A DNA stretch of 64,000 nt, from contig NZ_CP033966.1 in the NCBI RefSeq assembly GCF_003854895.1, positions 3,100,001-3,164,000 on the forward strand. The letters are read 5' to 3'. Made by a program: the position numbers and the translations under genes. Within the stretch, counting starts at the first letter, position 1; every line of letters starts with the position of its first letter. The stretch is from Pigmentiphaga sp. H8 (GTDB taxonomy: Bacteria; Pseudomonadota; Gammaproteobacteria; Burkholderiales; Burkholderiaceae_B). Shown here in pieces: positions 7,776 through 15,640 of the stretch. Below the pieces are notes generated by a model. That model was not told the origin of the DNA, searched no databases, and saw only the letters and a program-made list of their open reading frames with translations.

Positions 7776-8555
7776 ATGAGAACCGACCACAGCACCTACG
7801 CGGACATCCGCGCCTACCTGAAGAATCACGACACCCTGCTGGTCCCGGTGGGCGCCACCGAGCAGTACGGCTCGCACCTGGCCACGGGCACGGAACTGCG
7901 GCTGTGCGAGATGATCGCCACCGAGGTCGGCGCGCTGACGGGCCTGGCCGTGACGCCCATCGTCCCGGTCAATTACTCGGCCATGTTCCTGGACTATCCC
8001 GGCACGCTGTCGGTGTCCATGGCCACGCTCGAACGCTACCTGGACGAAATGTGCGACGGCCTGGCCGGCCAGGGCTTTCGCCATTTCATGTTCGTCAACA
8101 TTCATGCCGGCTCGCTCGGTCCCATCGAAAGCGTCTGCCGCAACCTGCGCCGGCGCCACGGCGCGGTGGGCGGCACCATCGACGTCTTCACGGTGATGCG
8201 CGACGTCGGCGGCGTCGAATTCAAGACCAGGAAATCGCCCTCGGGCCATGCCTCGGAAATGGTGACATCGGTCGCGCTGGCCAAGTGTCCCGAACTGGTC
8301 TTCATGGACCGCGCCCAGGCCACCGAATCGCTGCGGCCCTTCGTGGACGGCGTCAAGACAGTCTCCAGCGGCAAGGTCAGCCTGGGCAAGTCCAGCTTCT
8401 CGGTGTTCAGCGACATCAGCGACTACGCGCCCATCGGCACCCAGGGCGACCCGACCGGCGCCACCGCCGAGCAGGGGCACCAGATATGGAACGCCGCGGT
8501 GGACTACCTGGCCGAGGCGGCCAGGAAGTTCAGCCAGATGTCGTTCCAGGCCTAG
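7776..8555 (+). CDS. Creatininase-family protein with altered metal site
   Basis: 259 residues with the creatininase fold pattern: VPVGATEQYGSHLATGTE at residues 23-40, YPGTLS, GFRHFMFVNIHAG at 100-112, and HASEMVTS. Family members are usually amidohydrolases with two divalent metals bound by Glu, His (Glu+2), Asp (Glu+11), a second His and a Glu. Here Glu29 and His110 remain, but the His at Glu+2 is Tyr31, the Asp at Glu+11 is Glu40, and the second Glu position is Gly112. The usual NGHGGN is NIHAGS and HAGExETS is HASEMVTS. It may use one metal, have another reaction, or be inactive. Second enzymatic context clue: the operon also carries an M20 amidohydrolase. Confidence 0.8.
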   Translation: MRTDHSTYADIRAYLKNHDTLLVPVGATEQYGSHLATGTELRLCEMIATEVGALTGLAVTPIVPVNYSAMFLDYPGTLSVSMATLERYLDEMCDGLAGQGFRHFMFVNIHAGSLGPIESVCRNLRRRHGAVGGTIDVFTVMRDVGGVEFKTRKSPSGHASEMVTSVALAKCPELVFMDRAQATESLRPFVDGVKTVSSGKVSLGKSSFSVFSDISDYAPIGTQGDPTGATAEQGHQIWNAAVDYLAEAARKFSQMSFQA

Positions 8556-8563
8556 GGGCGGCC

Positions 8564-9346
8564 ATGCGCACCAATCCGCTGAAAGCGCTCTGGCAGGCCG
8601 GCAAGCCGGCCTTCGGCACCTGGGCCACGCTGGTGCACCATCCACGCTTCATGAAGCTGCTGGCCGTGACGGGCCTGGACTTCGTGCTGATCGAGATGGA
8701 GCACAGCGACTTCACCATTTCCGAGGTCGGCACGCTGTGCCTGGTCGCGCGCGAAGCCGGCATCGTGCCCATCGTGCGGCCGGCGGGCATGCAGCCGCAC
8801 GACTACACGCGGCCGCTGGACGCCGGCGCGATGGGCCTCCTGCTGCCCAACGTGGAGACGGCCGAACAGCTCGAATCCATCCTGCGCGCCACCAAGTACC
8901 ACCCGCGCGGCGAACGCATCCTGAACATGCGCGGCCCGCACACCGACTACGTCCGGCTGACCCGGCCTCTGGAACAGATCCAGGCCATGAACGAGCACAC
9001 GCTGACGGTGGCGATGATGGAGTCGCAGCGCGGCCTGGACAACCTGGACGCCATCTGCGGCGTGCCGGGGCTGGACGCCGTGATGATCGGCCCCGACGAC
9101 CTGTCGCAGGCGCTGGGCGTGCCCGGCGACATGAAACATGCGCGCATGGTCGAGGCCACCGAGCACGTCATCGCCACCTGCCAGCGCCACGACGTGCCCT
9201 GGGGCTTCAGCTGCCAGGACGCGGCCAGCGCCGCCGAATGGATAGCCCGCGGCATCCGGTGGATGCCCTATGCCAACGATGCCGCAGCACTGTTCAACAC
9301 CTTCAGCTCGGCCGCGCAGGAACTCAAGCGCGCGGCGGGCCGCTGA
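8564..9346 (+). CDS. HpcH/HpaI-type class II aldolase
   Basis: 260 residues from the ATG at 8564, 8 nt after the previous stop. The frame opens earlier only as a shadow. It resembles 4-hydroxy-2-oxoheptanedioate aldolase and relatives, metal-dependent enzymes that cleave 2-oxo-4-hydroxy acids to pyruvate (or another oxoacid) and an aldehyde. Seen: IEMEHSDF with the catalytic His, IVRPAG with the pyruvate-binding Arg, LDAGAMGLLLPNVETAEQ with the Asp of the His-Asp pair, and metal-binding Glu (MMESQRGLDNL) and Asp (IGPDDLSQALG). All expected active-site residues are present. The specific substrate cannot be deduced. Probably a carbon-carbon cleavage step of the operon's pathway. Confidence 0.87.
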   Translation: MRTNPLKALWQAGKPAFGTWATLVHHPRFMKLLAVTGLDFVLIEMEHSDFTISEVGTLCLVAREAGIVPIVRPAGMQPHDYTRPLDAGAMGLLLPNVETAEQLESILRATKYHPRGERILNMRGPHTDYVRLTRPLEQIQAMNEHTLTVAMMESQRGLDNLDAICGVPGLDAVMIGPDDLSQALGVPGDMKHARMVEATEHVIATCQRHDVPWGFSCQDAASAAEWIARGIRWMPYANDAAALFNTFSSAAQELKRAAGR

Positions 9347-9381
9347 TCCTCTCATTCCCTCATAGAGACCAGGAGTCTTCG

Positions 9382-10170
9382 ATGAAAGCAGTCGCCATGT
9401 ACAGCCCCTACGGCTGGAAGGCCAAGATCGGCCTGATCGTGCCGTCCACCAACACCGTCAACGAACCCGAATTCTGGCGCCTCGCGCCCGAGGGCGTGAC
9501 CATCCACACCGCCCGCGCCATGCTGCTGGGTCCCGCCACCGAGGAGTCCTACTACAAGATGGCCGAAGCGGTGAACGGCGCCGCCGACGAACTGGCCACG
9601 GCCGAGGTCGACGTGGTGGCCTACGGCTGCACCTCGGGCTCGATCATCTGCCCGCTGCCGGAACTGATCCGCAACATGAGCCAGCGCACCGGCACCCCGG
9701 CCATCGCCACCGCCGGCGCGGTCGTGGCCGCGCTGCGCGCGCTGGGCGCCCGCAAGATCGCGGTGGGCACGCCCTACGTCGATTTCGTCAACGAGAGCGA
9801 GGACAAATTCCTGCGCGACTACGGCTTCGACGTGCTGACGCTGCAAGGCCTGCGCCTGGGTGAAACCCAGGAGGAACGGCGCGGCATCGGCCGCGTGCCG
9901 CCCGAGATGGTGTTCCGGCTGGCCCGCGCGATCGACCGGCCCGACGCCGACGCGATCTTCATTTCGTGCACCAACCTCGCGACCTTCGACGTCATTGCCG
10001 AGATCGAGCGCGAGCTGGGCAAGCCGGTCGTGACCAGCAACCAGGCCTGCTTCTGGGCCTGCCTGCGCCTCCTGGGCCTGCGCACGTCCATCAGCGGCCA
10101 CGGCACGCTGCTGGAGCACCAGCTCGATCCCATCGACGAATCCAGCTACGCGCTGCCGTCCGCGCGATGA
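9382..10170 (+). CDS. Maleate isomerase / Asp-Glu racemase superfamily enzyme
   Basis: 262 residues, with a strong AGGAG ribosome site before the ATG at 9382. N-terminal KIGLIVPSTNTVNEPEF is typical of the maleate cis-trans isomerase and arylmalonate decarboxylase branch. Two cysteines sit at the expected catalytic places, Cys83 in YGCTSGS and Cys196 in FISCTN. Arylmalonate decarboxylases keep only the second, so isomerase or racemase chemistry is more likely here. GAVVAALRALGARKIAVGTPY matches the family. Together with a carbamoyl-type amidohydrolase this recalls hydantoin (racemase plus carbamoylase) or maleamate/maleate routes, but the substrate is not known. Its stop overlaps the next start (ATGA). 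Confidence 0.85.
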   Translation: MKAVAMYSPYGWKAKIGLIVPSTNTVNEPEFWRLAPEGVTIHTARAMLLGPATEESYYKMAEAVNGAADELATAEVDVVAYGCTSGSIICPLPELIRNMSQRTGTPAIATAGAVVAALRALGARKIAVGTPYVDFVNESEDKFLRDYGFDVLTLQGLRLGETQEERRGIGRVPPEMVFRLARAIDRPDADAIFISCTNLATFDVIAEIERELGKPVVTSNQACFWACLRLLGLRTSISGHGTLLEHQLDPIDESSYALPSAR

Positions 10171-11417
10171 ACGTCCCGCCTCCCGACCTCGCGCTGGCCC
10201 CGGCGCTGTTCGCGCAGTTGCGCCGCGACGGCCACGACGGCGTGGGCATCACGCGCGATGCCTACGGCCCGGGGGAACAGCGCGCGCATGACGAGGCCGT
10301 GCGCCTGGCCCGCGCGCTGGACCTGGAGATCGCGCGCGACGCCGCGCTGAACCTGTACCTGACGCTGCCCGGCCGGGACCGGCGCGCGCCCCGCGTCATG
10401 ACGGGGTCGCACCTGGACTCGGTGCCGGCCGGCGGCAACTACGATGGCGCCGCCGGCGTGGTGGCCGGGCTGGCGGTGCTGGCGGGTTGGCGGGCGGCCG
10501 GATTCGTGCCGCCGGCGGACGTAACGGTGATGGCCGTGCGCGCCGAGGAAAGCACCTGGTTCCCCTATTCCTACCTGGGCAGCAAGGCCGCCTTCGGACT
10601 GGTGGGCCGCGACGCGCTGCAACTGCGGCGCGCCGACACCGGCCGCCCGCTGGCCGAGCATCTGGCCGAATGCGGCGGCGACCCCGCCGCGTTCGGCGGC
10701 GCCTGGCTGGATCCCGCGCGCATCGCCCGCTTCGTCGAGCTGCACATCGAGCAAGGCCCCGTGCTGGTGGACGAGGCGCTGCCCGTGGGCATCGTCACCG
10801 GCATACGGGGCAGCCTGCGCTATCGCGATGCCCGGGTCCTGGGCAGCTACGCCCATTCGGGCGCGGTGCCGCGCGCCGGGCGGCGCGACGCCGTGCTCGC
10901 CGCCGCCCTGCTGGTGGCGGCCATCGACGAAGACTGGGAACGGCTGGAGGCGCAAGGCCTCGACCTGGTCGTGACCTTCGGCAAGTTCTGCACCAACCCC
11001 GCCCAGCACGCGTTCAGCAAGGTAGCCGGCGAAGTGGACCTGTGCGTGGACGTGCGCAGCCAGGACCGCCCGGCGCTGGACGAGGTCGATGCCCTGCTGG
11101 AGGTCCACGCGCGCAGGCTGGAACAGGCGACCGGCACGCGCATCGAACTGGGCCCGCGCACCGGCTCGGAACCCGCGCTGATGGACGCGGGCATCCAGCA
11201 GGCGCTGGAAGCCGCCGCGGCCCGCCACGGCATCGCCGCGCGCCGCATGGCCAGCGGCGCGGGGCACGACGCGGCGGTGTTCGCCCAGCGCGGTGTGCCC
11301 ACCGGCATGGTGTTCGTACGCAACGACCACGGCTCGCACAATCCCGACGAACACATGGACATGGACGATTTCGCGCTGGGCACGCGCCTGCTGGCCGACG
11401 TCCTGGCCGCTCCCTGA
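10167..11417 (+). CDS. M20-family amidohydrolase (N-carbamoyl-amino-acid / allantoate type)
   Basis: 416 residues, starting in an ATGA overlap with the preceding gene, so translation is probably coupled. Family members are cytoplasmic dimers with two metal ions that hydrolyse N-carbamoyl amino acids, ureidopropionate or allantoate, releasing CO2 and ammonia. Metal-site motifs are visible: TGSHLDSVPAGGNYDG (His82, Asp93), AVRAEESTWF with the catalytic/metal glutamates, ELHIEQGPVL with His, and NDHGSHNPDEHM with the last His. The dimerisation insert follows VTGIRGSLRYR. The assignment to carbamoylase or ureidase cannot be settled from sequence alone, but hydrolysis of a ureido or amide group is well supported. 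Confidence 0.87.
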   Translation: MNVPPPDLALAPALFAQLRRDGHDGVGITRDAYGPGEQRAHDEAVRLARALDLEIARDAALNLYLTLPGRDRRAPRVMTGSHLDSVPAGGNYDGAAGVVAGLAVLAGWRAAGFVPPADVTVMAVRAEESTWFPYSYLGSKAAFGLVGRDALQLRRADTGRPLAEHLAECGGDPAAFGGAWLDPARIARFVELHIEQGPVLVDEALPVGIVTGIRGSLRYRDARVLGSYAHSGAVPRAGRRDAVLAAALLVAAIDEDWERLEAQGLDLVVTFGKFCTNPAQHAFSKVAGEVDLCVDVRSQDRPALDEVDALLEVHARRLEQATGTRIELGPRTGSEPALMDAGIQQALEAAAARHGIAARRMASGAGHDAAVFAQRGVPTGMVFVRNDHGSHNPDEHMDMDDFALGTRLLADVLAAP

Positions 11418-11438
11418 CTTTCTTTTCCTAGGAACACG

Positions 11439-12431
11439 ATGAACCCACCCGTCTGCCTGGTCGTCCAGCCCATCCACCCCGCCGGCATCGCCCGCCTGCG
11501 GGCCGCCGGCATCGAAGCCCGCATGGCCAGCTCGGCCGACATGGCCACCGTGGCCCGCGAGATCGCGCCTTGCCAGGCCGTGATCACGCGCAACGCCGGG
11601 CTGGACACGGCCGCCGTCGAGGCCGGCACGCAACTGGCCGTGATCGCCAACCATGGCATAGGCACCAACAAGATCGACGTGGCACGCGCCACCGCGCTGT
11701 CGATTCCCATCGTCTACACCCCCACCGCGAATGCCCGCTCGGTGGCCGAGCACGCCATCATGCAGATGCTGGCGGTGGGCAAGCGACTGGCCGCCTGCGA
11801 CCACGCGGTACGCACCGGCGACTGGGACTACCGCTACCGGCCCGGCTTGCAGGAACTGCACGGCAAGACCCTGGGCATCGTCGGCTTCGGCACCATCGGC
11901 CGGCTGACCGCCGCCATCGCGCTGCACGGCCTGGGCATGCGGGTCATCGTGTATTCGCCGGCCGTGCCCGCCGGCGAGATCACCGCCCAAGGCGCGCTGG
12001 CCTGCCCGGCGCTGGACGACATGCTGGCGCAGGCCGACGTGGTCTCGCTGCACCGGCCTTCCCGGGCCGATACCCGGCACATGATCGACGCGCGCGCGCT
12101 GGCGCGCATGAAGCCGACGGCCATCCTGGTCAACACCGCGCGCGCCGACCTGATCGACACCGACGCGCTGGCCGCGGCGCTGCGCGACCGGCGTATCGCT
12201 GGCGCCGCGCTGGACGTTTTCGAGCAGGAGCCCCTGCCCGCCGCACATCCCCTGTGCGGGCTGGACAACGCGCTGCTGACGCCCCACACTGCCGGCAGCA
12301 CGGACGAGGCCCTGCGCGCCGCCGCCGAGCAGTGCGCCGACCAGATCATCGAGGTCCTGGCGGCACGCCGGCCGGGCCATCTGGTCAATCCGCAGGTCTG
12401 GGAAACCCGGCGCCTGCCCGTTCCGGCCTGA
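11439..12431 (+). CDS. D-2-hydroxyacid dehydrogenase (NAD-dependent)
   Basis: 330 residues of the D-isomer-specific 2-hydroxyacid dehydrogenase family. It has the N-terminal substrate-binding half, a Rossmann motif GKTLGIVGFGTIG near residues 142-154, and the catalytic Arg (NTARADLID), Glu (FEQEPLP) and His (LTPHTAGST). It would oxidise or reduce a 2-hydroxy/2-oxo acid produced by the operon's aldolase or hydrolases. The fully conserved Gly after the catalytic Arg is Ala here, a common variant. Separated by 21 nt from the amidohydrolase and 31 nt from the VOC gene, so it is part of the same transcription unit. Confidence 0.9.
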   Translation: MNPPVCLVVQPIHPAGIARLRAAGIEARMASSADMATVAREIAPCQAVITRNAGLDTAAVEAGTQLAVIANHGIGTNKIDVARATALSIPIVYTPTANARSVAEHAIMQMLAVGKRLAACDHAVRTGDWDYRYRPGLQELHGKTLGIVGFGTIGRLTAAIALHGLGMRVIVYSPAVPAGEITAQGALACPALDDMLAQADVVSLHRPSRADTRHMIDARALARMKPTAILVNTARADLIDTDALAAALRDRRIAGAALDVFEQEPLPAAHPLCGLDNALLTPHTAGSTDEALRAAAEQCADQIIEVLAARRPGHLVNPQVWETRRLPVPA

Positions 12432-12462
12432 CCCCGTCATCCTTCATTCACCGACCGTCATC

Positions 12463-12876
12463 ATGCAATCGATCTTCCACCTGGCCTATAACGTCACCGA
12501 CCTGGATCAGGCGCGCCGCTTCTACGGCGACGTCCTGGGCTGCGCCGAAGGGCGCAGCACCGACACCTGGGTCGACTTCGATTTCTTCGGCCACCAGATC
12601 TCGCTGCACCTGGGCACGCCGTTCCAGACCGAACGCACGGGCCACGTGGGCGACAAGCTCGTGCCCATGCCGCACCTGGGCGTGATCCTGCTGCTGGACG
12701 ACTGGCAGGCGCTGGCGCGCCGCCTGCGGGAAGCCGGCACGGAATTCGTGCTGGAACCGCAGGTCCGCTTCCAGGGCCAGCCCGGCGAACAATGGACCAT
12801 GTTCTTCACCGACCCGTTCGGCAACCCCATCGAGGTGAAGGGGTTCAAGTCCTTCGAGTCGGTGTACGCCGCCTGA
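12463..12876 (+). CDS. VOC-family protein (glyoxalase/dioxygenase fold)
   Basis: 137 residues with one complete VOC module: FHLAYNVTDLDQARRFYGDVLGC at the N-terminus and FTDPFGNPIEVKGFK at the C-terminus. The fold supplies metal ligands His4 region and Glu near residue 127, as in glyoxalase I, fosfomycin resistance proteins and small dioxygenases. Related single-module proteins of this length often act as lactoylglutathione-lyase-like or uncharacterised lyases. Last gene of the operon, convergent with the methylase gene at 12881 with only 4 nt between stops. Its function in the pathway is unknown. Confidence 0.8.
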   Translation: MQSIFHLAYNVTDLDQARRFYGDVLGCAEGRSTDTWVDFDFFGHQISLHLGTPFQTERTGHVGDKLVPMPHLGVILLLDDWQALARRLREAGTEFVLEPQVRFQGQPGEQWTMFFTDPFGNPIEVKGFKSFESVYAA

Positions 12877-12880
12877 GGAT

Positions 12881-13675
12881 CTAGTCCGGCGCGAACCGGC
12901 GCCGGTGTTCGAACAGACACACGGCCACGGCCGCCCCCACGTTCAGCGACTCGGCCGCCGGTTCCTGCGGGATGCGCACCCGCAGCGCCGCGGCGGTTTG
13001 AAGCCCGGCGCGCACGCCTTGCCCTTCGTTGCCGAATACCCAGGCGCAGTGCCGCGGCAGCGCGGCCTGGTACAGGCCGACGGCATCCTCGAGCGTGGTC
13101 GCCACCAGCGGCACGTCCAGGCGCGCGAGTAGGGCCTGCAAATCGACCCGTTCATGGATGGTCAGCGAGAAATGCGCGCCCTGCCCCGAGCGCAGCACCT
13201 TGGGCGACCAGGCGAAGGCGGTCTCGTCCGACAGGAAGACATGGCGCACGCCGGCCGCCGCGCAGGTACGCAGGATGGAGCCGACGTTGCCCGGGTCCTG
13301 GACCCGATCGAGCAGCACGCAGTTGTCCGTCACGCGCTCGGGCAGCGGCGGCGCCGGGGTCTCGACCACGAACACCACGCCCTGACCGGCCTGCACGTGC
13401 TCCAGGTCGTCGATCAGGTTGCCGTCCAGCCAGACCTGGCGGTCGGCCGGTATCTCGTCGCGCAAGGCCATGACTTCGGCGCTGGCCCGCTCGCCTTCCA
13501 GCCGCCGGGCATCGAAGACCGCATGGCGGGGCAGGCCCCGCCATTGCAGGTAGGCCTGGCACAGATGCACGCCTTCCAGCACGGACAGGCCGGCCTCGCG
13601 CCGCGCCTGAGAGGCCTGCGTCAGCTTGCGCAGCGACTTGAATAGCGGATTGTCGCGCGAGGCGATGCGTTTCAT
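12881..13675 (-). CDS. TrmH/SpoU-family RNA 2'-O-methyltransferase
   Basis: 264 residues with an N-terminal substrate-binding domain starting MKRIASRDNPLFKSLRKL and a C-terminal SPOUT knot. The three SpoU motifs are visible: LLDRVQDPGNVGSILRTC (motif 1), WVFGNEGQGV (motif 2) and RIPQEPAAESLNVGAAVAV (motif 3). These enzymes transfer a methyl group from S-adenosylmethionine to ribose in tRNA or 23S rRNA. The exact target nucleotide is not clear from sequence. Downstream of rnhB with 30 nt between, it closes the long minus-strand block that starts at rpsB. Confidence 0.92.
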   Translation of the reverse strand: MKRIASRDNPLFKSLRKLTQASQARREAGLSVLEGVHLCQAYLQWRGLPRHAVFDARRLEGERASAEVMALRDEIPADRQVWLDGNLIDDLEHVQAGQGVVFVVETPAPPLPERVTDNCVLLDRVQDPGNVGSILRTCAAAGVRHVFLSDETAFAWSPKVLRSGQGAHFSLTIHERVDLQALLARLDVPLVATTLEDAVGLYQAALPRHCAWVFGNEGQGVRAGLQTAAALRVRIPQEPAAESLNVGAAVAVCLFEHRRRFAPD

Positions 13676-13705
13676 GGTCGGTATTCCAGGCGGCGGCCCG
13701 CGCGG

Positions 13706-14482
13706 CTAGGCGCGCGGTTTGGCACGGCGGCGGCGCGGAGCCGGCGCCTCGGGTTCGGGCAGGTCGTCCCAGGGCAGCAGGCTGTCCATCACCTGGGCAA
13801 CCAGCGTTTCGGGCTCGGGAATGCCCAGGGCGCGGCGCACGGGTTCGAAGCTGCGGCGGTGCTCGGGACACGGGCCGTGCTCCAGCAGGCAGCGCAGATG
13901 GTCAGGGGTACCGTAGCCCTTGTGCCGATCGAAGCCGTACATGGGATAGCTGGCGTGCAGCCGGACCAGTTCGGCGTCGCGCGCGGTCTTGGCCAGGATG
14001 GAGGCAGCCGAGATCGCCTGCACCTGCGCATCGCCGCCGATCACGGTCTGCACCCGGCAGGCCAGCGCCGGCGCGCGGTTGCCGTCCACCTGCACCAGGT
14101 CGGGCACGCAGCCCAGCCCGTCGACCGCTCGCCGCATGGCCAGCATGGTGGCGTTCAGGATGTTCAGCGTATCGATCTCGGTCACGCTGACGCTGGCCAC
14201 GCACCAGGCCAGCGCGCGTTCCTGGATCAGGGGGGCGAGTTCGTCGCGCGCGCGCTCGCTCAGCATCTTGGAATCGTTCAGGCCATCGACCGGACGAGCC
14301 GGGTCCAGGATGACGGCCGCCGCGTAGACCGGCCCGGCCAGGGGCCCCCGGCCGGCTTCGTCCACGCCGGCCACGCGCAGGGTCAGCAACGTCTCGGCAT
14401 CGAAGGCCGACAGCAGGTCCGCGCCCGGCGATTCCACGGCGGTCCAGCCCAGTTCGGTCTGCACCCAGCCCTTCTCAGCCAT
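13706..14482 (-). CDS. rnhB: Ribonuclease HII
   Basis: Cleaves the RNA strand of RNA-DNA hybrids and incises at single ribonucleotides in DNA. 258 residues. The signature VAGVDEAGRGPLAGPVYAAA (about residues 37-56) holds the catalytic Asp and Glu. QVDGNRAP and AISAASILAKTARD, with the two further acidic residues, are also present. An N-terminal extension of about 35 residues and a basic C-terminal tail (APRRRRAKPRA) go beyond the E. coli length of 198. It overlaps the end of lpxB by 8 nt, so translational coupling is likely. Confidence 0.95.
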   Translation of the reverse strand: MAEKGWVQTELGWTAVESPGADLLSAFDAETLLTLRVAGVDEAGRGPLAGPVYAAAVILDPARPVDGLNDSKMLSERARDELAPLIQERALAWCVASVSVTEIDTLNILNATMLAMRRAVDGLGCVPDLVQVDGNRAPALACRVQTVIGGDAQVQAISAASILAKTARDAELVRLHASYPMYGFDRHKGYGTPDHLRCLLEHGPCPEHRRSFEPVRRALGIPEPETLVAQVMDSLLPWDDLPEPEAPAPRRRRAKPRA

Positions 14483-15629
14483 GGCCGGCCACCTCCAGGA
14501 TCGCCTGGCTGGCCAGGGCCGGCGTGTCGCGTACCAGGTCGTCGTGCAAGGCGGTGAAGCGTTCCTCGAGCCGGCGGATGGCGGCCTCGTCGGTCATCGC
14601 CTTCCAGGCCGCGTCGGCCAGCGCGCGCGGCGTGGCCTCGTCCTGCAGCAGTTCCGGCACGACCGTGTCGCGGCACAGCACGTTGGGCAGCCCGACCCAG
14701 GGCAGATAGGCCTGGCGCCGCATGATCCACCAGGACAGCCTGGGCAGCACGTAGGAAATGACCATGGGGCGCTTGAACAGGGCCGCTTCCAGCGTGGCGG
14801 TGCCGCTGGCAACCAGGACCGCGTTGCAGGCGGCCAGGATGTCGTGCGTGCCGCCTATGACGGTGTGCAGGTTGGCCAGCCCGCCCACGGCCGCGGCATG
14901 CGCCAGGAACTCGCGCTCGCGCTCGGCATTGGCCATGGGCGCCCACAGTTGCAGGCCCGGATCGCGCGCCTGCAGCAGCTTGGCGGCGGCCAGGAAGCGC
15001 GGGGCAAGGTGCCGCATCTCGCCCGCCCGGCTGCCGGGCATCAGCGCCAGCACCCGCGCGTCGGCGGCCATGCCGTGACGGGCCCTGGCCGCGGCACGGT
15101 CGGGCACGCGGTCGACGATGCGTGCCAGCGGATGGCCAACATAGGTCACGGGAACGCCGGCGTCGCGGTAAATCTGTTCCTCGAACGGGAACACCACCAG
15201 CATGTGCGAAACGGCCTCGCGGATCTTGTTGATGCGCTCGCCCCGCCAGGCCCACAGCGAGGGCCCGATGAAATGCACGGTGGGGATGCCGCCCTCGCGC
15301 AGGGCATGCTCCAGGCCGAAATTGAAATCGGGCGCGTCGACCCCGACGAAGGCCGCCGGCCGTTCGGCCAGCCAGCGCTCGCGCAGGGTGCGGCGGATGC
15401 CGAGCAGTTCCGGCAGGTGCATCAGCACGTCGGCGTAGCCGTTCACGGCCAGCTTGTGCATGGGATACCAGGCATCGAACCCCTGGGCCTGCATCTTGGG
15501 GCCGCCTATGCCCGCCAGCGCCAGTTGCGGCGCCCGTTCGCGCAGGGCCTCGACCACCGTGGCCGCCAGCAGATCGCCCGAAGGCTCTCCCGCCACCATG
15601 CCGATGGACGCCTTGCCCTCACCCGGCAC
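14475..15629 (-). CDS. lpxB: Lipid-A-disaccharide synthase
   Basis: Glycosyltransferase family 19 enzyme that joins UDP-2,3-diacylglucosamine and lipid X to make the tetraacyl disaccharide of lipid A on the inner face of the cytoplasmic membrane. 384 residues, as expected (E. coli 382). N-terminal IGMVAGEPSGDLLAA, GIGGPKMQAQGF, and YVGHPLA are family landmarks, as is SGTATLEAALFKRPMVISY in the UDP-binding half. An internal Met11 is an alternative start closer to the conserved region. Lies 11 nt downstream of lpxA, the usual order. Confidence 0.96.
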   Translation of the reverse strand: MPGEGKASIGMVAGEPSGDLLAATVVEALRERAPQLALAGIGGPKMQAQGFDAWYPMHKLAVNGYADVLMHLPELLGIRRTLRERWLAERPAAFVGVDAPDFNFGLEHALREGGIPTVHFIGPSLWAWRGERINKIREAVSHMLVVFPFEEQIYRDAGVPVTYVGHPLARIVDRVPDRAAARARHGMAADARVLALMPGSRAGEMRHLAPRFLAAAKLLQARDPGLQLWAPMANAEREREFLAHAAAVGGLANLHTVIGGTHDILAACNAVLVASGTATLEAALFKRPMVISYVLPRLSWWIMRRQAYLPWVGLPNVLCRDTVVPELLQDEATPRALADAAWKAMTDEAAIRRLEERFTALHDDLVRDTPALASQAILEVAGHG

Positions 15630-15640
15630 GCCGGCCTCCG

